NCBI GenBank assembly: GCA_965220365.1
Contig: OZ244823.1
Coordinates: 930,001-994,000 of the forward strand
Source: Bin80 sp965220365
GTDB taxonomy: Bacteria; Bacteroidota; Rhodothermia; Rhodothermales; Bin80
Direction of reading: 5' to 3'
Length of the DNA stretch: 64,000 bases
Position 1 is the stretch's first letter, and each line of letters begins with the position of its first letter. A program made the position numbers and the translations under genes. Below, in pieces: positions 55,694 to 64,000 of this stretch. A model generated the notes under the pieces. It did no database searches. It saw nothing but the letters and a program-made list of their open reading frames with translations, and was not told where the DNA came from.

Positions 55694-56602
55694 CTACGGA
55701 TCTTTTTTGGTGACCGCAAGAAATCCCGCATAAGCTTCCGTTGAAACCTCTGAGTGCTCCCCTGTATGAAGCATGCTGATTGCTCCGTCCAGATACAGTG
55801 CGTCGGTTACTCCCGCAGTATCTCGAAACCAGGTCGCAAAGTCAAAAAAGTTGACTGCACCGTTCGTGATGGCAATGATTGCCTGACCATCCTCGGATAT
55901 TCCGATCCCGCTCCGCAGGCGGCAGTTTTTGGAGCCTGGAGTGAAGGCGGGATGGATTCTGCTATCCTGCAGAAGCAGAGGACCTGATTGAAGTGCATAA
56001 TCTACCTCAGGCTTTGTCGCACCAAAGCGTGCAGATTCAATAATGCCGAACCGATTATTCAGAGTAAGGAATACTCCGTTGGGTTTGAGGTAGAAATTCC
56101 CGTATCCGTCCTCGAGATTTAAGGGACGTAGTTCTTGGCCCTTTTCTACATAAAGTCCGGTAGGCACGAGTCCCGGTTCAAAAATACCGGCATTGGTGAC
56201 AGCAATGACCGAATGGCCTGCACGCTCAAGCCAGTCCACAACGTTCTGCGTATTTTTGAAGGGTTCGTTGGATGCTGGATTTCTCCAATGCAGCGTGATG
56301 TTATGCAGTGCAGGGTCGACATGAACGGTATCGTACGGCTGAGACGCATTTAAAACACAGGGCTGATTTTGCAATGACTGTTTAATAGTGCTGCAGCCTG
56401 TCAGCAGGATCGCGACCATACCCCATAGCCAAAGTAGTTTCGATAGAGTGCCAAGCCGCGCACGAAATGCCTCGGCCTGATAAGTGGCATCTGGATATCG
56501 CAATTCCCGAGTACAAGTCAAGGCTAGGATTCGTGGCTTCATTGCCTCTCTCGTGAAACTTTGCTTTTGTGTTTGCCAGAGCAGCGAGCTGCGTGTACTC
56601 AA
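55694..56602 (-). CDS. DUF2233 (NAGPA-like) phosphodiester glycosidase lipoprotein
   Basis: 302 residues from ATG 56602; an internal ATG 56542 or a later start would leave a more usual lipoprotein signal (lipobox LLTGC, Cys70 in the long numbering). DUF2233 features are VTNAGIFEPGLVPTGLYVEKG, SGPLLL, LRSGIGISEDG and YLDGAISMLH. The family includes the human enzyme removing GlcNAc from phosphodiesters; bacterial roles are mostly unknown. The stop abuts the tRNA-Gln 3' end. Third gene of gnd-nucleoside hydrolase-DUF2233. Confidence 0.87.
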   Translation of the reverse strand: MSTRSSLLWQTQKQSFTREAMKPRILALTCTRELRYPDATYQAEAFRARLGTLSKLLWLWGMVAILLTGCSTIKQSLQNQPCVLNASQPYDTVHVDPALHNITLHWRNPASNEPFKNTQNVVDWLERAGHSVIAVTNAGIFEPGLVPTGLYVEKGQELRPLNLEDGYGNFYLKPNGVFLTLNNRFGIIESARFGATKPEVDYALQSGPLLLQDSRIHPAFTPGSKNCRLRSGIGISEDGQAIIAITNGAVNFFDFATWFRDTAGVTDALYLDGAISMLHTGEHSEVSTEAYAGFLAVTKKDP

Positions 56603-56611
56603 TCTAGGTTC

Positions 56612-57565
56612 CTAGCCATATGCTCGAGCAGTAATCTCAAAAGGCTTGACGAAATAGCGCATAAATAACTCCCCATATGCGGCCATCGCAACGGAGAACT
56701 CGTCACCGGTATCAGATTTGCGAGAGGTGCCTGCGTCAGGGCCGGAAGTTTTTACCGTGACGGGGAATCGGAATAATTTTACGACATCGGGATGGGCAAG
56801 GTACACGGCAGCCAATGGATCCCAGGCGTAAAAGACACCCTGTTCTGCATAAGGGCGAACCGACTCCAAAACCTTTGTGGTCATACGCCCTACGGGACAG
56901 CGGGCCATTTTACCGAATTGATCAATGAAGGGGATTTTGACGGGTACCTGATTCGTAGCATCCAGAGGGATCAGTGTAATCGGCAGGTCAGAGGAGAAAA
57001 CTTTTGATGCAGCCAGTGGGTCTACAAAAAAATTCCACTCCGCCTTTGCGGTAGGTGAAATAAATTCTTCCGAGTCATTAACATTCCCTGGTACGGCAAG
57101 CGCTCCTCCCATAATCACGAGTTCCTGGATGGCCGGAGCAGAAGCTCGGGTCAAACCAGCCAGATTCGTAAGGGCACCAAGAGCCAGTACACGGACGGGC
57201 CGGGAAGCCCGTGAGAGCCTGCGCTGCAGGAATGACACGGCATGCTCTTCTTCGGGAGGAATAAATGCCTTTGGAAGGCTCACGCCGGGAAGATCATCTG
57301 AAAGCTTGCGCCAGCGTCGGGGAAAGGCAGCATCTCCCGACGATGGTTCAGGATCACCAATGTATACCGGGATATGTCCTGTGGCAAATGCCGCGACAAC
57401 GCGGGCGATATTGACTGCGGCACGATCTGCATGAGCAAGGCCATAGGAGATCGTAATTGCTTCCACCTGGATGGTTGGATGAACCAGCAAATATCCTAGT
57501 GCCAGAAGATCATCAGGGCCGGCATCGGTATCCACGATGATATGATTCGACAAAGAGTCAGGCAT
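56612..57565 (-). CDS. Nucleoside hydrolase
   Basis: 317 residues of the IUNH family. DTDAGPDD (12-19) gives the calcium-binding and base Asp positions (D14, D18, D19), GALTNLA is typical and WDPLAAVYL contains the second Asp near the C-terminus. It hydrolyses ribonucleosides to base and ribose; specificity is not readable. It overlaps the gnd stop by 8 bp and precedes the DUF2233 gene by 9 bp. Confidence 0.93.
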   Translation of the reverse strand: MPDSLSNHIIVDTDAGPDDLLALGYLLVHPTIQVEAITISYGLAHADRAAVNIARVVAAFATGHIPVYIGDPEPSSGDAAFPRRWRKLSDDLPGVSLPKAFIPPEEEHAVSFLQRRLSRASRPVRVLALGALTNLAGLTRASAPAIQELVIMGGALAVPGNVNDSEEFISPTAKAEWNFFVDPLAASKVFSSDLPITLIPLDATNQVPVKIPFIDQFGKMARCPVGRMTTKVLESVRPYAEQGVFYAWDPLAAVYLAHPDVVKLFRFPVTVKTSGPDAGTSRKSDTGDEFSVAMAAYGELFMRYFVKPFEITARAYG

Positions 57566-59018
57566 CGTAAGTTCCTGCAGTTATGGCTCCCCCAGACCCC
57601 GTCCAGTTTGTATGGAAAAACTTCCCGCGTGCCCCATCAACGCGCTCATACGTATGAGCGCCAAAGTAGTCTCTCTGAGCTTGAATCAGGTTTGCGGGGC
57701 CCTTTGCACGCCGATAACCATCATAAAAGGCTAGCGCGCTACTGAGTGCCGGGGCAGGAACGCCGCAGGAAGCCGCGGTTGCAACGACTCGGCGCCACGC
57801 TCCCTGTGCTTTTGAGAGTGCCTCGGTAAAGTAGGGAGCCATCAAAAGGTTCTGTAAATCTGCATGGTTGTCAAACGCTTCTTTGATCTTCTCCAGGAAT
57901 GCCGAACGGATGATGCAGCCTCCTCGCCACATCAGGGCAATACTACCGTAGTCCAGGGGCCAGTTGTAGGTTTCGGCTGCCGAACGAAGAAGCATATACC
58001 CCTGAGCGTAGGACATGATCTTTGCGGCATAGACTGCATCGTGCAGGTCACGTACTAGTTCCTTTGTGTCTACTTGATCATATGCGGATGAAGGTCCTGG
58101 AAGGGTTCCCGACGCGTGAGTACGCTCAGCATTCAAAGAAGAAAGGAACCGGGAAAAGACGGCTTCGCCAATCAATGTGAGCGGGGTTCCCTGATCTAGA
58201 GCGCTTGCCACTGTCCATTTCCCCGTACCTTTTTGTCCGGCGCAGTCAAGGATGGTGTCCAGTGTAAATTTCCCTCCTTCATCCTGATGCCCAAGAATGT
58301 CGCGGGTAATTTGAATGAGATACGAATTCAGCTTGCCCGTATTCCATTCTGCATAGACATCCCTCATTTCCAGGTTTGAAAACCCTAGGAGTTCTTTCAT
58401 GATATGATAGGACTCGGCAATAATTTGCATATCACCATATTCAATCCCATTGTGGACCATCTTGACAAAGTGTCCCGCTCCATCCGGGCCAATCCACTCA
58501 CAACATGGAGAACCATCTACTTTGGCAGCGATGCGTTGAAAAATAGGCTTTACATGCTGCCATGCCTCCGCGCTACCTCCAGGCATGATACTCGGTCCGG
58601 TTCGGGCCCCTTCCTCCCCACCGGAAACTCCGGTTCCAATGAATAATATCCCGTGTGCCTCAACTTCGTTTGTGCGTCGGATCGTATCGTGATAATTTGA
58701 ATTTCCGCCGTCAATCAGAATATCGCCAGCATCCAGGAGTGGGAGCAGGCTGGCAATCGTTTGATCAACGACGACCCCTGCCTTGACCATCAGCAGAATA
58801 CGCCGTGGTCGCTTGAGTGTGGCGACGAGTTCCTGAAGTGAGTGGACTCCTTGAATAGAACTGTCAGCGGCAGGCCCGGCAATGAAGTTTTCCATTGTCG
58901 AAACTGTACGGTTGTACACCGTCACAGAAAATCCGTGATCATGCATATTCAAGACCAGATTCTGTCCCATGACGGCCAGACCAATTACACCAATATCAGC
59001 CCCTGTATCGTGCTTCAT
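57558..59018 (-). CDS. gnd: 6-phosphogluconate dehydrogenase (decarboxylating)
   Basis: 486 residues, near the usual 470-480. GLAVMGQNLVLNM (NADP loop), YNRT, GTGVSGGEEGARTGPSIMPGG and KMVHNGIEYGDMQ (catalytic Lys and Glu region) are all present. It oxidises and decarboxylates 6-phosphogluconate to ribulose 5-phosphate with NADP+. First gene of the three-gene operon. Confidence 0.96.
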   Translation of the reverse strand: MKHDTGADIGVIGLAVMGQNLVLNMHDHGFSVTVYNRTVSTMENFIAGPAADSSIQGVHSLQELVATLKRPRRILLMVKAGVVVDQTIASLLPLLDAGDILIDGGNSNYHDTIRRTNEVEAHGILFIGTGVSGGEEGARTGPSIMPGGSAEAWQHVKPIFQRIAAKVDGSPCCEWIGPDGAGHFVKMVHNGIEYGDMQIIAESYHIMKELLGFSNLEMRDVYAEWNTGKLNSYLIQITRDILGHQDEGGKFTLDTILDCAGQKGTGKWTVASALDQGTPLTLIGEAVFSRFLSSLNAERTHASGTLPGPSSAYDQVDTKELVRDLHDAVYAAKIMSYAQGYMLLRSAAETYNWPLDYGSIALMWRGGCIIRSAFLEKIKEAFDNHADLQNLLMAPYFTEALSKAQGAWRRVVATAASCGVPAPALSSALAFYDGYRRAKGPANLIQAQRDYFGAHTYERVDGARGKFFHTNWTGSGGAITAGTYDA

Positions 59019-59141
59019 GACTTTCTAAAGCCCTGTTGTTTCGGATTGTATGAGAAAGATGAATTCTGTGTGCAGATCACAGAGATCTAATAGAACGCAT
59101 TGGACGCACGAAGCCCTCTCGTGATCATTATGGTGACTGAT

Positions 59142-60563
59142 TCAGTGCGGCTGAATTCGTCCTGGTTGCCGTATCTGAGTCCCCTCCACATTGTGCAGCC
59201 GATCTCCCAGCATTGCCCGCATGCTGTCCGCCAGCACACTGAGCTGCTCAACCACCTCTGGATGGTTTTCAGATACATCCTGTGTTTCCTGTACATCTGT
59301 AGTAAGGTCATAGAGTTCCAGTCCGGAATCCAGGTGTGTATATCGCCCTGGAATCCCATCTGCACCGGGTGCTTGTCCGATCATTGTTCGATATCGGTGA
59401 GGAAAATACAGTTTCCAGCGATCGCTGCGCACGGCGTGCAGTTCATTTTGTCTATACCAGAAGAAGTAAGCTTTCTGAGGAGATTCGGTGGTTTCACCGC
59501 TTAGGAGTGGCCAGATATTTTGTCCATCAATCGGATGTTCAGGCAGTGGTGCATCAATAAGATGTGCCAAGGTCGGAAACACATCAATGGTCATAGCAGG
59601 TGTGGTGACGGATAATCCTTCAGGCAAGGTCCCCGACCAGCGGGCAATAAAGGGCACTCTTACACCGCCTTCCCATGCGGTTCCTTTTCCCTCGCGCAAA
59701 GGGCTGGAGTTGCCGGCGTGATTCCCGTAGCTGAGCCATGGGCCGTTGTCACTTGCAAACAGTACCAGAGTATGGTCGTCAATCTCCATTTCCTTTAAGG
59801 TTTGCAGGATCTGTCCCATTGACCAATCGATCTCATGGATGACATCCCCATAGATGCCTGCACCGCTGGCACCTAGACGCTCTTCGGAAACAAAGAGGGG
59901 GACATGTGGCATTGGGTGAGCGATGTAAAGGAAGAAGGGGCGCTCAGCAGATGCCTGAGCTCGAATAAATTCTGTGCTGCGCAGCGTGAAATCTGTCGTA
60001 AAGCGGGATTGATCTGTATTGAATCCCACAATTGAGTCTCCTTCAATGGTTGGTAAATCTCCCCAGTTATCTGGGCTCTCGGGATGAAACGGCCACATAT
60101 CGTTTGAGTAGGGGATGCCGTAATAGTCATCAAATCCATGTTCCATCGGCAAAAATTGTGGATGATGGCCAAGATGCCATTTTCCATATGCTGCCGTAGC
60201 ATAGCCCTGTGCCTGGAAGAGTTCGCCTAGGGTCACTTCATCTTCATGGATCCCGTGTGAATTTCCTGGACCCAGCGCACCGTGGATCCCGATACGGTTT
60301 GCGTAGCTACCGGTCAGAAGTGAGGCACGAGAAGCAGAGCAGACGGCTTGGCTCACGTAAAAATCCGTAAAATGAACTCCCTCTGCCGCCATGCGGTCAA
60401 GATTCGGAGTCGCATAGTCGGGTGAACCATAGACACCAATATCACTATATCCCAGATCATCTACGAACATAATGATTACATTGGGTGGGGTTGGTGGCTC
60501 GTACGCACAGGCAGCCAGAAGGAGTAAGAGCAGAAAAGAATATTTTTGCATAACAGGTGTCAT
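59142..60563 (-). CDS. Arylsulfatase-like lipoprotein
   Basis: 473 residues with lipobox LAAC (Cys19); ATG 60551 (MQKYSF) is an alternative start. MFVDDLGYSDIG has the metal Asp pair. The formylglycine motif is C75-S-A-S-R79, TAAYGKWHLG is the substrate loop, and ASDNGPW is the second metal cluster. It hydrolyses sulfate esters at the envelope. Third sulfatase in the window, monocistronic. Confidence 0.93.
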   Translation of the reverse strand: MTPVMQKYSFLLLLLLAACAYEPPTPPNVIIMFVDDLGYSDIGVYGSPDYATPNLDRMAAEGVHFTDFYVSQAVCSASRASLLTGSYANRIGIHGALGPGNSHGIHEDEVTLGELFQAQGYATAAYGKWHLGHHPQFLPMEHGFDDYYGIPYSNDMWPFHPESPDNWGDLPTIEGDSIVGFNTDQSRFTTDFTLRSTEFIRAQASAERPFFLYIAHPMPHVPLFVSEERLGASGAGIYGDVIHEIDWSMGQILQTLKEMEIDDHTLVLFASDNGPWLSYGNHAGNSSPLREGKGTAWEGGVRVPFIARWSGTLPEGLSVTTPAMTIDVFPTLAHLIDAPLPEHPIDGQNIWPLLSGETTESPQKAYFFWYRQNELHAVRSDRWKLYFPHRYRTMIGQAPGADGIPGRYTHLDSGLELYDLTTDVQETQDVSENHPEVVEQLSVLADSMRAMLGDRLHNVEGTQIRQPGRIQPH

Positions 60564-60908
60564 TTAGCCGAAAGATACCACTCTAACCAACGCAAAGGGA
60601 TTGACCATCAGGTCTGGATAAAAAATCCATCGAACAGTGAACTCCGAGGGACGTGGGCCTGATTACAGGAATGATGTCTCAAACTGTAACTTCAAATGAG
60701 TCGCCCAATCCAATGAAGTTGGTGAAACAATGCGACATACAGAAACGTACCGAAATTCGGTAGATGTACAATATAGTTCGCTGGCGGACCGACCATGATT
60801 CATGGGGCGAGTCTGCGACCTGAGGCTGGGTTTACACGCAGCAATGCCAGCTTATTTTGAGTGGAATCTGCCACTACGCTTCCTCTGTAACTAGACTGCT
60901 GCGTATCT
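60564..60908. other. Divergent intergenic region, no gene
   Basis: 345 bp between the sulfatase and the next plus-strand gene. No coding frame or RNA gene is convincing. Promoters for both flanking genes must lie here; I cannot assign boxes. Confidence 0.5.
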
Positions 60909-62144
60909 ATGATGAAACGTGCGACATTCGTACATGCCTTTACCGCAGTACTATTCGCATTTTTTTGGGCTGCCGGTGTTTCAGCACAAATTCGCTTTGC
61001 AGGTGATGAAAATGGGCTGAGCGTCAATGGGAAAATTATTGATTCCAGTGGTATACCCGAAAGCCTATATGGCACAGTCATGGAGCATATGGAGCATATG
61101 TCCATACGGCAGCCGCGAGTCTTCAGTTTTTACGACCCGGACGGTTCTTTTCCAATGCGGGTCAAAATTAATGATGTAACGTACGAGATTTGGGCAGATA
61201 GAATCATAGAGTCTTGTGAAACTGGTAACGTGAGAGCCCAGATTGGAATAGGCCGAGATTCTGTAACAGTAGTGCCCACAAGACCGAGGAGAAAGGCATC
61301 CGGTCCCCAGATTGAGCCGTCATTTTTGGTCAACTCATTCAAGGGAGATGGACAGCAGGTAGAACTGATTGCGAACTATGGGATTCCTTTAGAATCCATC
61401 TATGATCACTCGGGTGAAACGATGGAGGTAAGTGCAGATGTCAGGACATTTCTCGTCGATGATCGGGGAGAGGCTCTCGCGGAGTTTACCCAAAATATTA
61501 ACGGTTTAGCCACTAATCAGGTGGTGGCATTTCCAGATCGGCATCTGTGGGTTGATACGCAGCAGATGCAGATGCCCTCAGGCGCATATGAACTCTTGGT
61601 CGTTCAGACGGTCATCGGACGAGATAGGGCTATAGTTGCTCTGGATCAAGAGATTACGGTACCGGATTACAATCAGACCGGAGTCATATTAAGCGATATT
61701 ATGCTTGCTTATTCGGTCGAACAGACGGAAAATGGGATCCCCCTGAACGAGAACGAAATTATTCGTAAAGATCTCTCTATACTGCCTGCGCCACGGAATG
61801 TATATCTGACTGAATGGCCAATCTATCTATATTTCGAGATCTATGGGTTAACCCTAAATGCTCAGGGGAAAACCGATTATGATGTAGAAATCAAACTGGA
61901 ACCTGAGGATACTAGTCGTGGGGTCCGTCGTTTATTCAGGCGGAACAGGGGCGGAGAGGGTGTATCTGTAAGCTACAGGGAGAGCGGTTCACAGTCGGAA
62001 GAATCTCTCTATCAGATACTCGATATTAATGACCAGAAAACAGGACCATACACGCTAACTCTAGTTGTTCGGGATAACGAAACAGGTGAAGAATCCAGTC
62101 GGACACAGAGTCTATTTCTGGAGAGATCACCATGTAGCGAGTGA
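60909..62144 (+). CDS. Secreted protein resembling the C-terminal half of GWxTD proteins
   Basis: 411 residues with signal peptide ending GVSAQ (about 27). The stretch from about residue 255 (LSDIMLAYSVEQ, then NVYLTEWPIYLYFEIYGL) matches the beta-rich C-terminal region of Bacteroidota GWxTD proteins, but the GWxTD helical domain itself is absent. The N-terminal part is unrecognised. The predicted location is periplasm or outer membrane. Function unknown. Confidence 0.65.
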   Translation: MMKRATFVHAFTAVLFAFFWAAGVSAQIRFAGDENGLSVNGKIIDSSGIPESLYGTVMEHMEHMSIRQPRVFSFYDPDGSFPMRVKINDVTYEIWADRIIESCETGNVRAQIGIGRDSVTVVPTRPRRKASGPQIEPSFLVNSFKGDGQQVELIANYGIPLESIYDHSGETMEVSADVRTFLVDDRGEALAEFTQNINGLATNQVVAFPDRHLWVDTQQMQMPSGAYELLVVQTVIGRDRAIVALDQEITVPDYNQTGVILSDIMLAYSVEQTENGIPLNENEIIRKDLSILPAPRNVYLTEWPIYLYFEIYGLTLNAQGKTDYDVEIKLEPEDTSRGVRRLFRRNRGGEGVSVSYRESGSQSEESLYQILDINDQKTGPYTLTLVVRDNETGEESSRTQSLFLERSPCSE

Positions 62145-62266
62145 GGGGGCAGCTGCCAAGATATCCTTATCCAGCGGGAGAGACTCCTGTTCAAGTGGGC
62201 TGGTGAAGCGTGCAAATGTGACTTTGGGAATTAAGGGTAATTATGTGCTTAACTGTAACTTTAGAA

Positions 62267-62677
62267 TCATCCACTTCGTTTACCGCCGTTTTTGAGCGTT
62301 ATGTCACTGAACAAGTGTTTGACCGCGTAACTTGCCAAACCAACAATTTGGGCCAGATTCTGGACGAGTAGGGCAGGCAAAAGCCAATCATAATCTTTGA
62401 AGTTCAGCACTCCAGATCCTACAAGAACTAGGAGGATCATTTGGTAACCAATCATACCACCAATGGCCCACAACAAGAACCGAGACCACTGACCTTTGTG
62501 TTTGTAATGTTGCTGAACCCCCTTGTAGTGTTCGTATTTTGTCCGTGATTCCAACTCCTGGGAATCAAACAAGGTGATGTAACGTTTCCCGCCGTCTGGA
62601 TCGGGCGATGGCGTCTCGTCCAGCCCTCTTGGAAAAACAATTCGAACGCTCCCGCCCTCACTGGGCCCTTCACTCAT
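62267..62677 (-). CDS. Two-helix membrane protein partnered with ImmA/IrrE
   Basis: 136 residues: a soluble N-terminus (~1-60) with a charged helix (RTKYEHYKGVQQHYKHKGQW), then two membrane segments (FLLWAIGGMIGYQMILLVLVG and LLPALLVQNLAQIVGLASYAV). No recognised family. It starts 2 bp after the ImmA/IrrE stop, so it is coupled to it. The layout resembles small membrane effectors of toxin-like pairs; that is inference. Confidence 0.65.
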   Translation of the reverse strand: MSEGPSEGGSVRIVFPRGLDETPSPDPDGGKRYITLFDSQELESRTKYEHYKGVQQHYKHKGQWSRFLLWAIGGMIGYQMILLVLVGSGVLNFKDYDWLLPALLVQNLAQIVGLASYAVKHLFSDITLKNGGKRSG

Positions 62678-62679
62678 TC

Positions 62680-63180
62680 CTATCTACCCTTCATTCTGAT
62701 TTCCATCATTGTTCTTGACACGAAGAAAATGTCTGCCAGCGTAACGGCACTCACAGTTGGATTTAGAACTGGCTGCAAAAGATGATCAGGGACAAGAAGA
62801 TGGGCGGCGAATTTGTTGACCTCTTTCTCATACGGACTATTATTACTCGGCCTGCTGAACCGCGGCAGTACTGGATAGGTCTCTGGATTTTCCACAAAAA
62901 TACTTCGATGCATGACCCAATGTCCCAACTCGTGTGCAATTGTGAAGCTTTGCCTCCGAGGGACATCATCGGCATTGACGAACAGCTTGGCATTTCTGAA
63001 ATCGCAATATCCAGCGACGCGCTCCGAACTAGACCCAAAATTGGCAAAGATTACGTTGACACCATTCTGCTCCGCGATTTCCAGAACTGGTATCGGTGGT
63101 GACGAATAGACCTCTGTCAACTCGTCCGCTTTGCGCTTGGCCATAACTAGATTCGCAACTTCCCCAACATTGCGCGCCAT
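62680..63180 (-). CDS. ImmA/IrrE family metallopeptidase (small)
   Basis: 166 residues. Zinc motif HELGH (H83-E84-xx-H87) and the third-ligand segment EKEVNKFAAHLLVP. No N-terminal helix-turn-helix domain, unlike the larger protein at 50266-51414. Such proteins cleave repressors or activate partners on stress or phage attack. The promoter has a good TATAAT at 63214-63219. It heads a two-gene operon with a membrane protein. Confidence 0.87.
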   Translation of the reverse strand: MARNVGEVANLVMAKRKADELTEVYSSPPIPVLEIAEQNGVNVIFANFGSSSERVAGYCDFRNAKLFVNADDVPRRQSFTIAHELGHWVMHRSIFVENPETYPVLPRFSRPSNNSPYEKEVNKFAAHLLVPDHLLQPVLNPTVSAVTLADIFFVSRTMMEIRMKGR

Positions 63181-63213
63181 AATGGAACTCTCAGAATGGT
63201 TTCTAAACTGTAC

Positions 63214-63219
63214 ATTATA
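63214..63219 (-). promoter_or_regulatory. -10 box for the ImmA-membrane-protein operon
   Basis: On the minus strand this reads TATAAT, ~34 bp upstream of the ImmA start. A GCTCA/TGAGC palindrome at 63230-63241, just upstream, may be an operator. No convincing -35 hexamer at standard spacing. Confidence 0.4.
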
Positions 63220-63341
63220 CGAAAAAAAAGCTCAAATGAGCCAACCAACCTGCAAATCTCTTTACGGTAGTGACAAGAAAATGCTACTTATTGGATATAA
63301 TTACCAAAAAAAGCGAAATCGGATGCTCAAACCGATGGATG

Positions 63342-64000
63342 GGGGATGTCCCAAAGTTAGTTGGGTTTGGGGGGCGAACGTAAGCTTCTACTGATCGTCT
63401 GTTTTTTAGTTTTCTGGTGTCGTTTCAGCGCTCGGATCAAGATTTCCCATTGCCAGTCTTTCGGGATTGGGTTCAGGGATCGTTGTTCGATTTCCAGACA
63501 TGCGGCAGCAATCCATCGTTGGCGTTGATCCGAGTTCGTCCATCGTGTGACTCGCCGTGTGGTGTGCGCCAATCTGCTGTTGATGCTCTCAATGATATTG
63601 GTGGTCCGGAGTCGATCCCGCAGTTGCCTGGGGATGCACAGCTTGTGGAGGGTCAGCGTTTCTTCCATACCCTCGTTTAAGCTGGCGGCGGCGGCCGGAC
63701 ATGAGTCCTGCAGATCGGTCTCGAGTTTTGTCAAACGCTCTTTTGCTTCGGCATACGTGGATGTGGCATACGCAGCTTCCATTTGATGTTTGACCTTCTC
63801 AGCATGGTCTCGATCGGTGATCTTGGAGACGACATTTTCCCGCTTGTGCCACTGGCACCGTTGGATCAGTGCCTGATCTCCAAACACCTCACGAACGCCT
63901 TTGTGCAAGCCCTTGGCGCCATCAAGCAGCACCAACAAGGAAGCCGCCGACTGAAAGCCGCGTTCCAGCAGATCCTGCAGTAACGCCATCACACAGGCAT
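63342..64000 (-). mobile_element. Second IS256-like copy, extends past window end
   Basis: The terminal repeat (GGGGATGTCCCAAAGTTAGT) starts at 63342 and the sequence then matches the right end of the copy at 33870-36157 in inverted orientation. The remainder, including ORF1 and the other end, lies beyond the window. The 8 bp before the repeat (63334-63341) would be its target duplication. Confidence 0.9.
63357..64000 (-). CDS. IS256-type (mutator) transposase, 5' end outside window
   Basis: At least 214 codons open at the window edge, with LVLLDGAKGL (second catalytic Asp), RCQWHKREN and NIIESIN (Glu), and a stop inside the terminal repeat. Unlike the copy at 34886-36142, it has a Tyr codon where that copy has TAG, and a Leu codon where that one has TGA. 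It contains no frameshift in the visible part, so this copy may be active. Confidence 0.9.
   Translation of the reverse strand, partial: ACVMALLQDLLERGFQSAASLLVLLDGAKGLHKGVREVFGDQALIQRCQWHKRENVVSKITDRDHAEKVKHQMEAAYATSTYAEAKERLTKLETDLQDSCPAAAASLNEGMEETLTLHKLCIPRQLRDRLRTTNIIESINSRLAHTTRRVTRWTNSDQRQRWIAAACLEIEQRSLNPIPKDWQWEILIRALKRHQKTKKQTISRSLRSPPKPN

Overview
The window looks like a chromosomal segment of a Bacteroidota/Rhodothermota-type bacterium (Rhodothermales-like). Supporting signs are a type IX secretion sorting domain on one exported enzyme, a SusC-like (TonB receptor) N-terminal fragment, a DUF3098-like membrane protein, a 6-bladed beta-propeller lipoprotein, a protein resembling the C-terminal half of GWxTD proteins, and many lipobox-bearing exported proteins. 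The several sulfatases, the arylsulfotransferase-like enzymes and the DUF1501/DUF1549/DUF1553 proteins suggest a marine or host-associated heterotroph handling sulfated compounds. Taxon and habitat are inference.

Layout. 1-8.5 kb: a planctomycete-style operon (DUF1501, DUF1549/DUF1553 cytochrome, Tat-exported DUF1501, DUF2231-cytochrome-LRR protein, sulfatase). 8.8-9.1 kb: a SusC-like gene stub ending in an 81-bp scar of an IS found elsewhere in the window. 9.4-13.6 kb: a SodC-like lipoprotein lacking one zinc ligand and two arylsulfotransferase-like genes. 14.0-26.9 kb: tRNA-Ala, thrA, dapB, dapA, a DUF262-HEPN gene pair of defence type, gyrA, a beta-propeller lipoprotein, lat and lipA. 27-33.8 kb: M14 peptidase, sulfatase, ndk, namZ-like, DUF3098-like, mreD.

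33.9-37.8 kb is a mobile-element wreck. It holds a 2,288-bp IS256-like element with perfect 8-bp target duplications; its first ORF is intact but appears to be a transposase paralogue lacking all three DDE residues, while the true transposase is a pseudogene. Remnants of an IS1634-like element and another DDE element follow. 38.2-45.6 kb is a single giant exported LRR protein with four tandem ~354-residue modules (two virtually identical in DNA) and a C-terminal metzincin-like domain, preceded by a C12 tract.

46.4-55.5 kb is the strongest accessory system: a tightly coupled four-gene operon of an Eco57I-like DNA methylase, an XRE/ImmA-IrrE peptidase, a DUF4411 PIN-like protein, and a PLD-nuclease/SNF2-helicase fusion. 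It resembles a restriction or defence system with an embedded toxin-antitoxin-like pair. 55.6-63.2 kb: tRNA-Gln, a DUF2233-nucleoside hydrolase-gnd operon, a third sulfatase, the GWxTD-related protein, and a second ImmA/IrrE gene paired with a two-helix membrane protein. The window ends inside a second, inverted copy of the IS256-like element, so 36.2-63.3 kb lies between inverted IS copies.

All assignments are by reading motifs and family resemblance; no database search was possible.
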